Position numbers and translations under genes: made by a program. The notes under the pieces were generated by a model. The model was not told the DNA's origin. It did not search any database and worked only from the letters and a program-made list of their open reading frames with translations. 14,734 nucleotides of DNA, from the NCBI GenBank assembly GCA_026388915.1, contig JAPLIW010000600.1, positions 1 to 14,734 on the forward strand, given 5' to 3'. This DNA is from Deltaproteobacteria bacterium. Lineage in GTDB: Bacteria > Desulfobacterota > SM23-61. Positions 6,831-13,598 of the stretch are shown piece after piece. Each line of letters opens with the position of its first letter. The stretch's first letter is position 1.

Positions 6831-7927
6831 TCGATCATCAGATCCGGCCCGATTCGACGGACCTTCAGAATCTCCGCCCGCCGGGCGTTCTTCATCCGCC
6901 AGATCCCCTCCCCTCCGATCATCCCCGGAGCTACCCTCCCGCCGATGATCTTGGGGGCCACGAACAGGAGGATCCGGTCAACGATCCTTTCTTCCAGCGC
7001 GCCGGCGTTCAGGGTAGGACCCCCTTCCAGGAGAACCGATTGAATTCCCAGGAGCCCCAGCTCCTTCATCAGGGGTTTTAACTTCACCCGGCCTCGCCGG
7101 TCTCCCCGGGTGACCAGGACTTTCACCCCGGCCTTCTTCAACCAGCCCATTTTGTCCAGTGGGGCAGCAGGAGTGGTCGCCACCAAGGTCGGAAAATCTT
7201 CCGCCGTCCGCACGATCTGAGAGGCCAGGGGGATGCGCAGCCGGCTGTCAATCACGACCCGCAAGGGCTGGCGGGCGGTTCTCCTCCCGGGCAGGCGAAT
7301 GTTCAGCAGCGGATCATCCCTTCGCACGGTTCCGATCCCCACCATCACGGCGTCCACCCGCGTTCGCAGGCGATGGACATGCCTCCGTGACGCCTCGCTG
7401 GAGATCCACCGCGAATCACCGGACCGGGTGGCAACCTTTCCATCCAGGCTCACCGCGGCTTTTAGGATCACCAAGGGCGTCCGGGTGGTGATGCCTTTGC
7501 CGAAGGCGGCGTTTAACTCCTGGCAGGCCCCTTCGCAAATCCCCACCTCCACCTGCAGCCCCGCTTCTTTCAACCGTTTGATTCCGCGCCCCGAAACCAG
7601 CGGGTTGGGGTCTTTCATCCCGGCCACCACCCGTTTGATACCCGCCTTCAGAATGGCCCGGGTACAGGGAGGGGTTCTGCCGAAATGATCGCAGGGCTCC
7701 AGGTTGAGGTAAAGAATTGCCCCTTTTGCTTTTTCCCCGGCCTGCCGCAGGGCCAGGACTTCGGCATGGGGCCCGCCCGCCCGGTGATGATAACCGGTCC
7801 CCACAATGGCTTTACCCTTGACGACCACGGCCCCGACCATGGGGTTGGGGCTGGTCTTCCCCTCCCCCTTCCGGGCCAGGCGCAGGGCCAGGCGCATGAA
7901 CTTTTCATCGGATGGGCTGTTTTTCAT
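6809..7927 (-). CDS. ribD: Bifunctional diaminohydroxyphosphoribosylaminopyrimidine deaminase / 5-amino-6-(5-phosphoribosylamino)uracil reductase
   Basis: 372 residues. The N-terminal deaminase domain (about 1-145) has SPNPMVGAV (26-34), the zinc site HAE (54-56) and PCDHFGRTPPC (78-88). The C-terminal reductase domain (about 150-370) has KAAVSLDGKVAT (156-167), SRWIS (172-176), GIGTVRRDDP (197-206) and EGGPTLN (301-307) for NADPH and substrate binding. It performs the second and third steps after GTP cyclohydrolase II. ATG 7927 is chosen although its Shine-Dalgarno is poor; the alternative TTG 7969 adds 14 residues (CHSLPPDRIPGYS) outside the family N-terminus. Unlike the ribE-ribBA-ribH junctions, it is separated from nrdR by 180 bases containing tandem hairpins and from ribE by 121 structured bases. 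Confidence 0.95.
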   Translation of the reverse strand: MKNSPSDEKFMRLALRLARKGEGKTSPNPMVGAVVVKGKAIVGTGYHHRAGGPHAEVLALRQAGEKAKGAILYLNLEPCDHFGRTPPCTRAILKAGIKRVVAGMKDPNPLVSGRGIKRLKEAGLQVEVGICEGACQELNAAFGKGITTRTPLVILKAAVSLDGKVATRSGDSRWISSEASRRHVHRLRTRVDAVMVGIGTVRRDDPLLNIRLPGRRTARQPLRVVIDSRLRIPLASQIVRTAEDFPTLVATTPAAPLDKMGWLKKAGVKVLVTRGDRRGRVKLKPLMKELGLLGIQSVLLEGGPTLNAGALEERIVDRILLFVAPKIIGGRVAPGMIGGEGIWRMKNARRAEILKVRRIGPDLMIEAKPLYG

Positions 7928-8046
7928 GGAATATCCGGGTATGCGATCCGGGGGAAGTGAGTGGCACAAGGCCGAAGAATCGCTCCCCTTTAGGCATGCT
8001 CGAGCCCTCGCGGAGAAGGGAGGAAGAATTTTGCCTCAAGCGGAGC

Positions 8047-8110
8047 GGTCCTCGGATCACGCCCCTGGCGTGATGGTCCTCGAGTCGCGCCATTGGCGCG
8101 ACGGTCCTCA
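8047..8110. repeat. Tandem 28-base units, each with an 8-bp hairpin
   Basis: The word GGTCCTC occurs at 8047, 8075 and 8103, an exact period of 28. After the first two copies come hairpins ATCACGCC-CCT-GGCGTGAT (8056-8074) and GTCGCGCC-ATT-GGCGCGAC (8084-8102). The two stems differ at two positions, and each change is compensated on the other arm. The third word overlaps the nrdR stop codon. On the transcript the order is nrdR stop, GAGGACC, hairpin, TCGAGGACC, hairpin, CCGAGGACC, 119 bases, ribD. Function unknown. Confidence 0.75.
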
Positions 8111-8578
8111 ATCCTTTTTCTTCTGCCCCTTCTCCAGCAACTCCTTCACTTCGCTCATGAATTCGTTCACGTCTTTGAAGGAACGGTAGACCGAAGCGAA
8201 GCGGACGTAGGCCACCTCGTCCAGATTCTGCAGCTCCAGCATGATCTGTTCTCCGACCACCCGGCTGTGGATCTCGCGCTCCCCGCCTTCCTGGAATTTC
8301 TGTTCGATCCGATCGACCAGCTTTTCCAGCGTTTCAACGCTGATCGGGCGTTTCTCGCAGGCCTTATGAAGACCCGCCAGGATTTTGCCGCGGTCGAAGT
8401 TCTCCCGGCGGCCGTCTTTCTTGATGACCAGGGGGAGGGTCTCTTCCACCCGTTCATGCGTGGTGAAACGCCGCAGGCAGTGGGTGCATTCCCGCCGCCG
8501 GCGGATCATGTCCCCCTCCTTGCTCAGGCGCGAGTCGATGACCCGGTCATCCATGTGCTGGCAGAATGGGCAGCGCAA
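8108..8578 (-). CDS. nrdR: Transcriptional repressor NrdR
   Basis: 156 residues. NrdR senses ATP/dATP through an ATP-cone and represses ribonucleotide reductase genes. The zinc ribbon ligands are Cys3, Cys6, Cys31 and Cys34 (MRCPFC and ECTHCLRRF). VIDSRLSKEGDMIRRRR lies between them, and the ATP-cone runs from about 49 to 139 with KKDGRRENFDRGKI and VAYVRFASVYRSF. The start is TTG 8578: an in-frame TAG lies five codons upstream, MRCPFC is the invariant family N-terminus, and AGGGA sits about seven bases before it. No NrdR-box-like AT-rich repeat was noticed in this window, so its targets lie elsewhere. nrdR just before ribD is a common bacterial order. The C-terminal QKKKD tail is lysine-rich. 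Confidence 0.96.
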   Translation of the reverse strand: MRCPFCQHMDDRVIDSRLSKEGDMIRRRRECTHCLRRFTTHERVEETLPLVIKKDGRRENFDRGKILAGLHKACEKRPISVETLEKLVDRIEQKFQEGGEREIHSRVVGEQIMLELQNLDEVAYVRFASVYRSFKDVNEFMSEVKELLEKGQKKKD

Positions 8579-9069
8579 ATTCTTTTCCCTCTACTCAGAA
8601 TCGATCCACCCCGTAAAGGTAACCAATACCACAAGCCGGCATTTCCTTCAAGGACGCTTTCCAGCTCGCCCACCCTCAGCTTTTAATAAAAGAACCTAGG
8701 CCCGAGAAAAACCCGGGAGAGAGAGGGGCTGGCCCATGGGGTTCAGGCTGGAGGAATTCGGATCCTCATCCTAAGGCGGTTATTCTTTCATGGGGTCGGG
8801 CCTGTCCCGGAGAGATTCGCAAGGGGAGAGGGTTTCGCCCAGTCTTATCCCTGGAGTTATTTCCTCGCAGGCCTCTCTTTGCGGAGGAGAGGGGGGAAGG
8901 TGATTAGAAAACGATGAACCCGCCGAGCCTGATGATCCGAATTCCTCCAGCCCGAACCCCAACAAGCGCAAAAACTGGGGGTGGCAAGCGCTTTCCAGGG
9001 GCGGAACGCAAGAAGGGGGAGAGGAAAGATTTGAGGAATTCTCCCGGGGGATCCCAGGATGCATGGATT
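8579..9069. other. 491-base gene-free gap between pilZ and nrdR
   Basis: No convincing gene is seen. Open frames on the minus strand here are proline/serine-rich and lack family motifs. The middle is the inverted-repeat element at 8737-8961. Nearer nrdR, TTGAAG (8651-8646) and TATTGG (8628-8623) on the minus strand are spaced by 17 bases and could be a weak sigma-70-type promoter; the match of the -10 hexamer is poor. CCCGGGAGA (8711-8719) and TCTCCCGGG (about 9040) form a further short inverted pair. Near pilZ, GATCCCAGG (9051-9059) and CCTGGGATC (about 9088-9096) can pair across the pilZ stop codon. Confidence 0.55.
8737..8961. repeat. MITE-like element with about 28-bp inverted ends
   Basis: The left end begins TGGGGTTCAGGCTGGAGG (from 8737) and runs through AATTCGGATC to 8764. 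The right end (8934-8961) is its inverted copy with a single mismatch (CAGCCC for CAGCCT). Weaker pairing continues inward: CCTAAGGCGGTTATTC against GAACCCGCCGAGCC, and CGCAAGGGGAG against CTCTTTGCG. The whole 225 bases could therefore fold into one long imperfect stem. No transposase and no clear target-site duplication is seen. A small non-autonomous element or a structured repeat are both possible. Confidence 0.65.
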
Positions 9070-9507
9070 CTAGGAATGGGAATCGCCCTGGGATCTGGGA
9101 ACAATACGGCGGGGGGGCTGAATCGTGGAGAGGTGATCCAAGAATTGTCTGAGCTGGGCCAGGTCTTCCGAGGCGATTTGGGTAAATTGGACTCCGCACC
9201 GGTAGTCTCCCTCTCGGGCAAAGGGGATCTCCGTCCAGGCAACCTTTCCCTTCACCTCGAGGGAGTGCAGCCGGGGCTCGGAATGGAAGAATATTTTTAT
9301 CTTCAAACTCTGCCCCACCTCCAGCTTCTGCCCGAGAAAAAGCATGAGTCCGCCTTCGCTGGCGTTCCCCGCCCGGGCCGGATTTTTTTCGGAATCCTCG
9401 ATGCGGGAGTACTCGATCGGCAGGTCCACGGAGAAGCGGGGGCTTCTCCTCCGTTCAAAATTAACGATGCCGTACTGGGGCTTAGGCTCTTTTCCTTCGT
9501 CAGCCAT
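9070..9507 (-). CDS. PilZ-domain protein (probable cyclic-di-GMP receptor)
   Basis: 145 residues, essentially a single PilZ domain. The c-di-GMP binding motifs are present: an arginine-rich RRRSPRF (19-25) giving RxxxR at 20-24, and N48-A-S50-E-G-G53 matching the (D/N)xSxxG motif. The barrel continues with GKVAWTE (87-93) and RCGVQF (103-108). PilZ proteins of this size act as adaptors that bind c-di-GMP and then a partner in motility, exopolysaccharide or transcription control; the partner cannot be inferred here. It stands alone inside a housekeeping block, flanked on both sides by inverted-repeat elements of 225-264 bases, and a 7-bp hairpin lies just before its ribosome-binding site. ATG 9507 is preceded by a modest AAGAAG. 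Confidence 0.88.
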   Translation of the reverse strand: MADEGKEPKPQYGIVNFERRRSPRFSVDLPIEYSRIEDSEKNPARAGNASEGGLMLFLGQKLEVGQSLKIKIFFHSEPRLHSLEVKGKVAWTEIPFAREGDYRCGVQFTQIASEDLAQLRQFLDHLSTIQPPRRIVPRSQGDSHS

Positions 9508-9519
9508 ATCTTCTTAAGG

Positions 9520-9538
9520 GCCGGGGTGAGCCCCCGGC
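9520..9538 (-). promoter_or_regulatory. GC-rich hairpin just upstream of the pilZ start
   Basis: GCCGGGG (9520-9526) and CCCCGGC (9532-9538) pair perfectly around a 5-base loop. It ends 12 bases before the pilZ ATG, immediately beside the AAGAAG purine stretch. There is no T run after it, so it could be a 5' stabiliser or a brake on ribosome access; this is inference. Confidence 0.4.
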
Positions 9539-9655
9539 AGGGATTCTGAGCACTTATGGACATTAAAAACCCGCCCCCTGAAAAAGTCAAGGCCCAACCC
9601 TGGCTTGCTTCCCTTCGCTATTGCGATTTCCTTTTCTGAAAAAAAACAAGCTTGT

Positions 9656-9919
9656 GGCCCGGAAGCAAGGGCGTTGTGCGGAAAAAGCATCGGCGGGAAA
9701 AGTATTCGCTGGGAGGATCCCCCCGTGCTTCCGCAAAATGAGGCGGGCCCATCGGGCGTTACCGAATTCGGAATTCGGAATGTGGAATTCGGAATTATTT
9801 GCGTTCCTTTTTGCCCTTCCGCATTCCGCACTCTGCATTCCGCATTTAAATTGCCCGCCCGGTCCAGGAAATGAAATGCGCCTCATGGTTTTTTCGCGCA
9901 ACGCCCTTACTTCCGGGCC
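9656..9919. repeat. 264-base element with 31-bp inverted ends
   Basis: The left end GGCCCGGAAGCAAGGGCG... (9656-9686) and the right end ...CGCCCTTACTTCCGGGCC (9889-9919) are inverted copies with 28 of 31 bases matching. A GGAATTC word-repeat hairpin (9763-9847) lies between them. It fills the middle of the 549-base gap between comEB and pilZ (9508-10056). The rest of that gap shows no gene: its open frames run through the repeats and give artefact peptides such as NSEFGMWNSE. Confidence 0.65.
9763..9847. repeat. GGAATTCGGAAT word-repeat hairpin
   Basis: The left arm 9763-9796 repeats GGAATTC three times with a GGAATGT variant. The right arm 9817-9847 repeats CATTCCGC and CTCTGCATTCCGC. The arms pair over about 27 bases with some mismatches. 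This is the same style of low-complexity, self-complementary repeat as those at 2754, 4031 and 10553, but with a different word. Confidence 0.7.
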
Positions 9920-10056
9920 AGGCAACGCCTGAAATTCAATCAATCTTACGCCTATTTGGCTAAAAGGGAAGGTGGTCAGATCAATCGTTGCGGGTTTCGG
10001 AATGCGGACTCCGGGTTTAGGCGAAGGGGATTTTTATGGAGGTTATCAGACGAGTT

Positions 10057-10509
10057 CTATTTTAAATGAAGCTGCCGGGCAGGGATGCCGGCTTCCAGGA
10101 GCATCTCCCGGGAGAGGGTATCTCCGTACCCCCCCTCGTAGATGATCTCCTTGATCCCCGCATTGATCAGCATTTTGGTGCAGATGGCGCAGGGCAGGTT
10201 GGTGCAGTAGAGGGTCGAGCCCTGGATGCGGATTCCATGGAAGGCCGCCTGGATGATGACGTTCTGTTCAGCATGCAGCCCCCGGCAGAGCTCGTGGCGC
10301 TCCCCGGAGGGGATCTGCCTCTCTTCCCGCAGACAGCCCCCCACCTCCAGGCAGTGGGCCAGGCCGGAGGGGGCGCCATTGTAACCGGTGGCCAGGAGCC
10401 GTTTATCCATGACCAGAACCGCCCCCACCTGGCGTCGCAGGCAGGTGGCCCTTTTGGACACCAGCCGGGCAATCTCCATGAAATATTCTTCCCAGGTGGG
10501 TCGGTTCAT
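10057..10509 (-). CDS. comEB: Deoxycytidylate (dCMP) deaminase, ComEB family
   Basis: 150 residues. A zinc-dependent deaminase that would convert dCMP to dUMP, the precursor of dTMP. The CDA-fold zinc site is complete: H79-A-E81 (LHAEQN) and P106-C107-A-I-C110. Family features around it include RATCLRRQVGAVLV (20-33), TGYNGAPSG (41-49) and the Cys-rich insert with CLEVGGCLREE and HELCRGLHAEQN, which in ComEB/dCMP deaminases binds a second zinc. MNRPTWEEYFMEIA is the usual N-terminus, and ATG 10509 follows GAAGGAA. It is separated from rpiB by a 153-base gap that is mostly a word-repeat hairpin, the place where glyA is often found in related bacteria. A general cytidine deaminase is less likely because of the insert. 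Confidence 0.93.
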   Translation of the reverse strand: MNRPTWEEYFMEIARLVSKRATCLRRQVGAVLVMDKRLLATGYNGAPSGLAHCLEVGGCLREERQIPSGERHELCRGLHAEQNVIIQAAFHGIRIQGSTLYCTNLPCAICTKMLINAGIKEIIYEGGYGDTLSREMLLEAGIPARQLHLK

Positions 10510-10552
10510 TTCCTTCTTTCTTTGAAGGGCGAAAAAATGAATAAATTTTATG

Positions 10553-10639
10553 GGACACAGATGAACACAGATTTACACAGATGAAAAAAATTATCTTAGC
10601 TCTTATTAAATCTGTGTTTATCTGTGTTCATCTGTGTCC
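10553..10639. repeat. GGACACAGAT word-repeat hairpin
   Basis: The left arm 10553-10582 (GGACACAGAT, GAACACAGAT, TTACACAGAT) and right arm 10610-10639 are inverted copies matching at 28 of 30 bases around a 27-base AT-rich loop. The same words recur at 13599-13636, 13721-13737 and 13866-13880, also with the flanking TTTATG/TTTATT. Confidence 0.85.
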
Positions 10640-10662
10640 AATTGAATTGAGGTGGGATTAAG

Positions 10663-11124
10663 CTACTTTTTACCCCGTTTGCCGGCCTTCGCTTCCAGTG
10701 CGGCGATCTTGTTGAGCCGCCTTTCATGCCGGCCGCCCTGGAATTCAGTCTCCAGCCAGACCCGGAGGATCTCCCTGGCCAGCCCCTTCCCGATCAGCCG
10801 TCCCCCCAGGGCCAGGATATTGGCATTGTTGTGTTCCCGGCTTATGCGGGCGGTGGAGAGATCGTGGCACAGCGCCGCCCGGACTCCGGCAAAACGGTTG
10901 GCCACGATGGACATCCCGATTCCGGTGCCGCAGATCAGAAGGCCCCGTTCGACTTCTCCCCGGGCGACCTTTTCCGCCACCTTCACGGCCACATCCGGGT
11001 AATCCACCGAATCTTCGCTGTACGTGCCGAGGTCCAGGGCGTCGATCTTCATCTCCGCCAGGTAGGACCGCAGGTCCTCTTTGAGCTCAAAGCCGGCGTG
11101 GTCGCTGCCCAGGGCGATTTTCAT
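10663..11124 (-). CDS. rpiB: Ribose-5-phosphate isomerase B
   Basis: 153 residues. It interconverts ribose 5-phosphate and ribulose 5-phosphate; ribulose 5-phosphate is the RibB substrate encoded further along the same strand. Diagnostic segments: MKIALGSDHAG (Asp8, His9), catalytic Cys65 in LLICGTGIGMSI, NR in IVANRFAGVRAAL, and REHNNANILALGGR (96-109). DYPDVA (41-46) is also conserved. ATG 11124 is chosen; it comes one base after the fabF TGA, so translation is coupled, and an in-frame TTG at 11136 inside fabF would add only four residues. The tail (EAKAGKRGKK) is basic. Galactose-6-phosphate isomerase LacAB is the alternative in the family but would not fit this context. Confidence 0.95.
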   Translation of the reverse strand: MKIALGSDHAGFELKEDLRSYLAEMKIDALDLGTYSEDSVDYPDVAVKVAEKVARGEVERGLLICGTGIGMSIVANRFAGVRAALCHDLSTARISREHNNANILALGGRLIGKGLAREILRVWLETEFQGGRHERRLNKIAALEAKAGKRGKK

Positions 11125-11125
11125 G

Positions 11126-12370
11126 TCACTTTTCAAATCTTTTGAAAGCCAGGACCGCGTTCGTGCCGCCGAAGCCGAAAGAATTGGTCAGGGCCAGGCG
11201 GACATCGGCCTTCCGGGCTACGTTGGGCACATAATCCAGGTTGCAATCCGGGTCCGGGGTCTCGTAGTTGATCGTGGGGGGAATGATTCCCTGGCATAGG
11301 GTCAGGATGGTGAAGATGGCTTCCACGCCGCCCGCTCCGCCCAGAAGATGGCCGGTCATGGATTTCGTGGAACTGATGGGCACCTTTTGGGCGTGTTCCT
11401 TGAAAACCGTTTTGATGGCGATGGTCTCGTAGATATCGTTGTAATAGGTGGAAGTCCCGTGGGCATTGATGTAGTCCACCTCTTCCGGGGCAATCCCTCC
11501 GCTGCGCAGGGCCATTTGCATGCAGCGGGCCGCGCCCTCGCCATCCGGTGACGGGGCGGTGATATGGTAGGCGTCCCCGGTCAAGCCGTAGCCCACGATT
11601 TCCGCATAGATCTTGGCCCCCCGGTCCAAAGCGCGAGTCAATTCTTCCAGAATGATGATGCCCGAGCCTTCTCCCATGACAAAGCCGTCCCGGTTTTTAT
11701 CGAAGGGCCGGGAAGCTTTCTCGGGTTCTCCATTGCGGGTGGAGAGCGCTTTCATGGCGTTGAAGCCGCTCACCGCCAGGGGCGTAATCGTCGCCTCTAC
11801 CCCTCCGGCGATGATCGCGTCGGCATCCCCCCGCTGGATCATCCGCCAGGCATCCCCGATGTTATGGTTCCCCGTGGCACAGGCGGTCACCACCGAAGCG
11901 TTCGGACCTTTGGCCCCAAACCGCATGGAAATTTGGCCGGGAGCCTCGTTCACGATGAGCATGGGAATGAAAAAGGGAGAAATCCGGCCGGGTCCCCTTT
12001 CCATCAGCGTCTTGTGAAAGGCCTCGATAGTCGTCAGCCCCCCCAGCCCCGCTCCGACGACGACTCCCACCCGATGGGCATCGGCCGGGGTGATTTTGAG
12101 CTGAGCGTCTTCCACGGCCATGACCGCAGCGGCCACGGCGTATTGGATAAAGATGTCCATCCGCTTCATCTCTTTTTTATCGATGAAGTTCTCCGGGACG
12201 AAATCCTTCACTTCCGCGGCGATCTGGGTGTCAAATCCCGTGGGGTCGAATTTGGTGATCTTGCCCACACCGGACTTTCCCTGGAGGAGCGCCTGCCAGC
12301 TCTTTTCCACCCCGGTCCCCAGCGGAGAGACCATTCCGAGTCCAGTGACCACCACTCTTCGACTCGACAT
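11126..12370 (-). CDS. fabF: Beta-ketoacyl-[acyl-carrier-protein] synthase II
   Basis: 414 residues, the usual FabF length. It condenses malonyl-ACP with acyl-ACP in fatty-acid elongation. The Cys-His-His triad is seen at Cys164 (VTACATGNHNIGDA), His304 (NAHGTSTYYND) and His341 (KSMTGHLLGGAGG), with GFGGTN near 399-404. The N-terminus MSSRRVVVTGLGMVSPLG is typical, so ATG 12370 is chosen; GGGAGG lies five bases before it, and 24 upstream in-frame residues belong to the acpP-fabF gap. Two positions next to the active site are unusual: Asn168 where Thr or Val is common, and TSTYYND where TSTP(L/A)ND is common. Placed 99 bases after acpP and one base before rpiB. Confidence 0.96.
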   Translation of the reverse strand: MSSRRVVVTGLGMVSPLGTGVEKSWQALLQGKSGVGKITKFDPTGFDTQIAAEVKDFVPENFIDKKEMKRMDIFIQYAVAAAVMAVEDAQLKITPADAHRVGVVVGAGLGGLTTIEAFHKTLMERGPGRISPFFIPMLIVNEAPGQISMRFGAKGPNASVVTACATGNHNIGDAWRMIQRGDADAIIAGGVEATITPLAVSGFNAMKALSTRNGEPEKASRPFDKNRDGFVMGEGSGIIILEELTRALDRGAKIYAEIVGYGLTGDAYHITAPSPDGEGAARCMQMALRSGGIAPEEVDYINAHGTSTYYNDIYETIAIKTVFKEHAQKVPISSTKSMTGHLLGGAGGVEAIFTILTLCQGIIPPTINYETPDPDCNLDYVPNVARKADVRLALTNSFGFGGTNAVLAFKRFEK

Positions 12371-12469
12371 AAAACCTCCCGATGAAACGGAGAAACGGCT
12401 TTCCCTGCCCGGCTTGGGCCTCATTCCTTGCTTCGCCCGCATCGCCGCGGGAGAAGGCCGAACTTCTCT

Positions 12470-12706
12470 CTACATATGCTCCGTGAGGTAGTTGACCGCA
12501 TCCTGAACCGTCTGAATCTTCTCGGCGTCTTCATCGGAAATCTCCAGGCTGAACTCCTCTTCCATGGCCATGATTAGTTCGACCAGGTCCAGCGAATCCG
12601 CGCCCAGGTCATCGATGAAGTGGGCTTCCAGGGTCACGACTTCCGGATCGACCTTGAGTTGTTCCACGATGATTTCCATGACTCTTTTTTCCACCGATTT
12701 TTCCAC
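12470..12706 (-). CDS. acpP: Acyl carrier protein
   Basis: 78 acidic residues. Ser38 in GADSLDLVELIMA is the phosphopantetheine attachment site; FIDDLGADS before it and EEEFSLEISDEDAEKIQTV after it are typical of fatty-acid ACP. The start is read as GTG 12706, which lies seven bases after AGGAGG (12719-12714); GTG 12712 is also in frame but only one base from that site, too close to be used. GTG 12706 gives the N-terminus MEKSVEKRVMEII, close to the family norm. A sigma-70-type promoter lies 51-79 bases upstream, so acpP may be transcribed at a higher level than fabG. A small CTTCTCCCGC...GCGGGCGAAG hairpin follows the gene. Confidence 0.96.
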   Translation of the reverse strand: MEKSVEKRVMEIIVEQLKVDPEVVTLEAHFIDDLGADSLDLVELIMAMEEEFSLEISDEDAEKIQTVQDAVNYLTEHM

Positions 12707-12713
12707 CGTCACA

Positions 12714-12719
12714 CCTCCT
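12714..12719 (-). promoter_or_regulatory. Ribosome-binding site of acpP (decides the start codon)
   Basis: AGGAGG on the minus strand is a perfect Shine-Dalgarno core. It lies one base before GTG 12712 and seven bases before GTG 12706, which makes the inner GTG the credible start. Confidence 0.75.
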
Positions 12720-12756
12720 GGAGAAACTTTTTTAAAATCTTCTAAAAGGATAAATT

Positions 12757-12785
12757 TTTTTACTTTTTTTGGGCCCCCCTGTCAA
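12757..12785 (-). promoter_or_regulatory. Sigma-70-type promoter upstream of acpP
   Basis: On the minus strand a perfect -35 box TTGACA (12785-12780) is followed by a 17-base spacer and TAAAAA (12762-12757) as the -10 box, then an A/T-rich start region. The expected transcript begins near 12750, giving a leader of about 44 bases. The spacer has an unusual GGGGGGCCCAAAAAAAG composition. It would let acpP and the genes after it be expressed independently of fabG. Confidence 0.65.
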
Positions 12786-12824
12786 GGGGAATTCGCGGGG
12801 CGCCGGGATGGGCCCCGGGGCGAA

Positions 12825-13568
12825 TCACATGAACATGCCCCCGTTGACGTTCAACACCTGGCCGGTGATGTAGTCGGAGGCCGGGCTGGCCAGGAAGAGC
12901 ACCGCTTCGGCGATATCTTCGGGAGCCCCCAGCCGTTCCATGGGAATCGCCTTGATGAGCATCTCTCTCTCTTTCGGGGGAATGGCCTGGCTCATGGCCG
13001 TATCGATGAACCCGGGGGCCACCGCATTCACCTGGATTTTGCGGCTGGCATACTCCCGGGCCACGGATTTGGTGAGCCCGATCAATCCTGCCTTGGAGGC
13101 GGCATAGTTGGCCTGGCCCGCGTTGCCCATCTGCCCGGTGACCGAAGCGATATTGATGATCTTGCCCCCCCCCCGTTTGATGAGGGGGCGCAGGGAGGCT
13201 TTGGTACAGTGAAAGGCCCCTTTCAGGTTCACATCCAGGACCAGGTCCCAATCTTCTTCCTTCATGCGCAAAAGAATCCCGTCGCGGGTGATCCCCGCGT
13301 TATTAACCAGGATGTCCAGACCCCCGAAGGCTTCCACGGTCTTTTCCACCATGGCCTCGGCGGCCTTGGCATCGGCGACGCTCCCGCCGACAGCCACGGC
13401 CTTTTTCCCCAGAGATTCGATCTCCTGGCAGGTCTCCCGGGCCTTCTCCAGGTTAATATCGGACACCGCCACCTGGGCCCCTTCCCGGGCCAGGGCCAGA
13501 GCGATCGCCTTGCCGATCCCCTGGGCGCCGCCGGTGACCAATGCGACCTTCCCATCGAGTTTGCCCAT
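12825..13568 (-). CDS. fabG: 3-oxoacyl-[acyl-carrier-protein] reductase
   Basis: 247 residues, a classical short-chain dehydrogenase that reduces beta-ketoacyl-ACP with NADPH. TGGAQGIG (12-19) binds the cofactor, NNAG is at 89-92, the catalytic set is Asn114, Ser142, Tyr155 and Lys159 (YAASKAG), and PGFIDT (185-190) and the C-terminal GQVLNVNGGMFM match FabG. ATG 13568 has AGGGAG five bases upstream. It begins the fab run here; fabD, plsX and fabH, which often precede it, are not in the window. Instead a 316-base repeat block separates it from fixX, so it must have its own promoter or read-through, and none is obvious. Confidence 0.95.
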   Translation of the reverse strand: MGKLDGKVALVTGGAQGIGKAIALALAREGAQVAVSDINLEKARETCQEIESLGKKAVAVGGSVADAKAAEAMVEKTVEAFGGLDILVNNAGITRDGILLRMKEEDWDLVLDVNLKGAFHCTKASLRPLIKRGGGKIINIASVTGQMGNAGQANYAASKAGLIGLTKSVAREYASRKIQVNAVAPGFIDTAMSQAIPPKEREMLIKAIPMERLGAPEDIAEAVLFLASPASDYITGQVLNVNGGMFM

Positions 13569-13598
13569 ACCGACTCCCTAAATCTCAAAAAAAGAAAA

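Noticed and set aside
8047..8110. CRISPR array
   Set aside because: The exact 28-base period is due to a short GGTCCTC word plus a self-complementary stem. There are only two full units, no unrelated spacers and no cas genes.
8579..9069. NrdR-box operator for self-regulation
   Set aside because: No pair of ACAC-A-TATAT-like motifs was found upstream of nrdR.
8780..9199. Minus-strand open frame of 139 codons in the nrdR-pilZ gap
   Set aside because: It runs through the inverted-repeat element and the end of pilZ in another frame; the peptide is proline/serine-rich without recognisable motifs.
9587..9943. Several open frames on both strands in the pilZ-comEB gap
   Set aside because: They read through the GGAATTC word repeat, producing peptides such as NSEFGMWNSE and HSALCIPH that are typical repeat artefacts.
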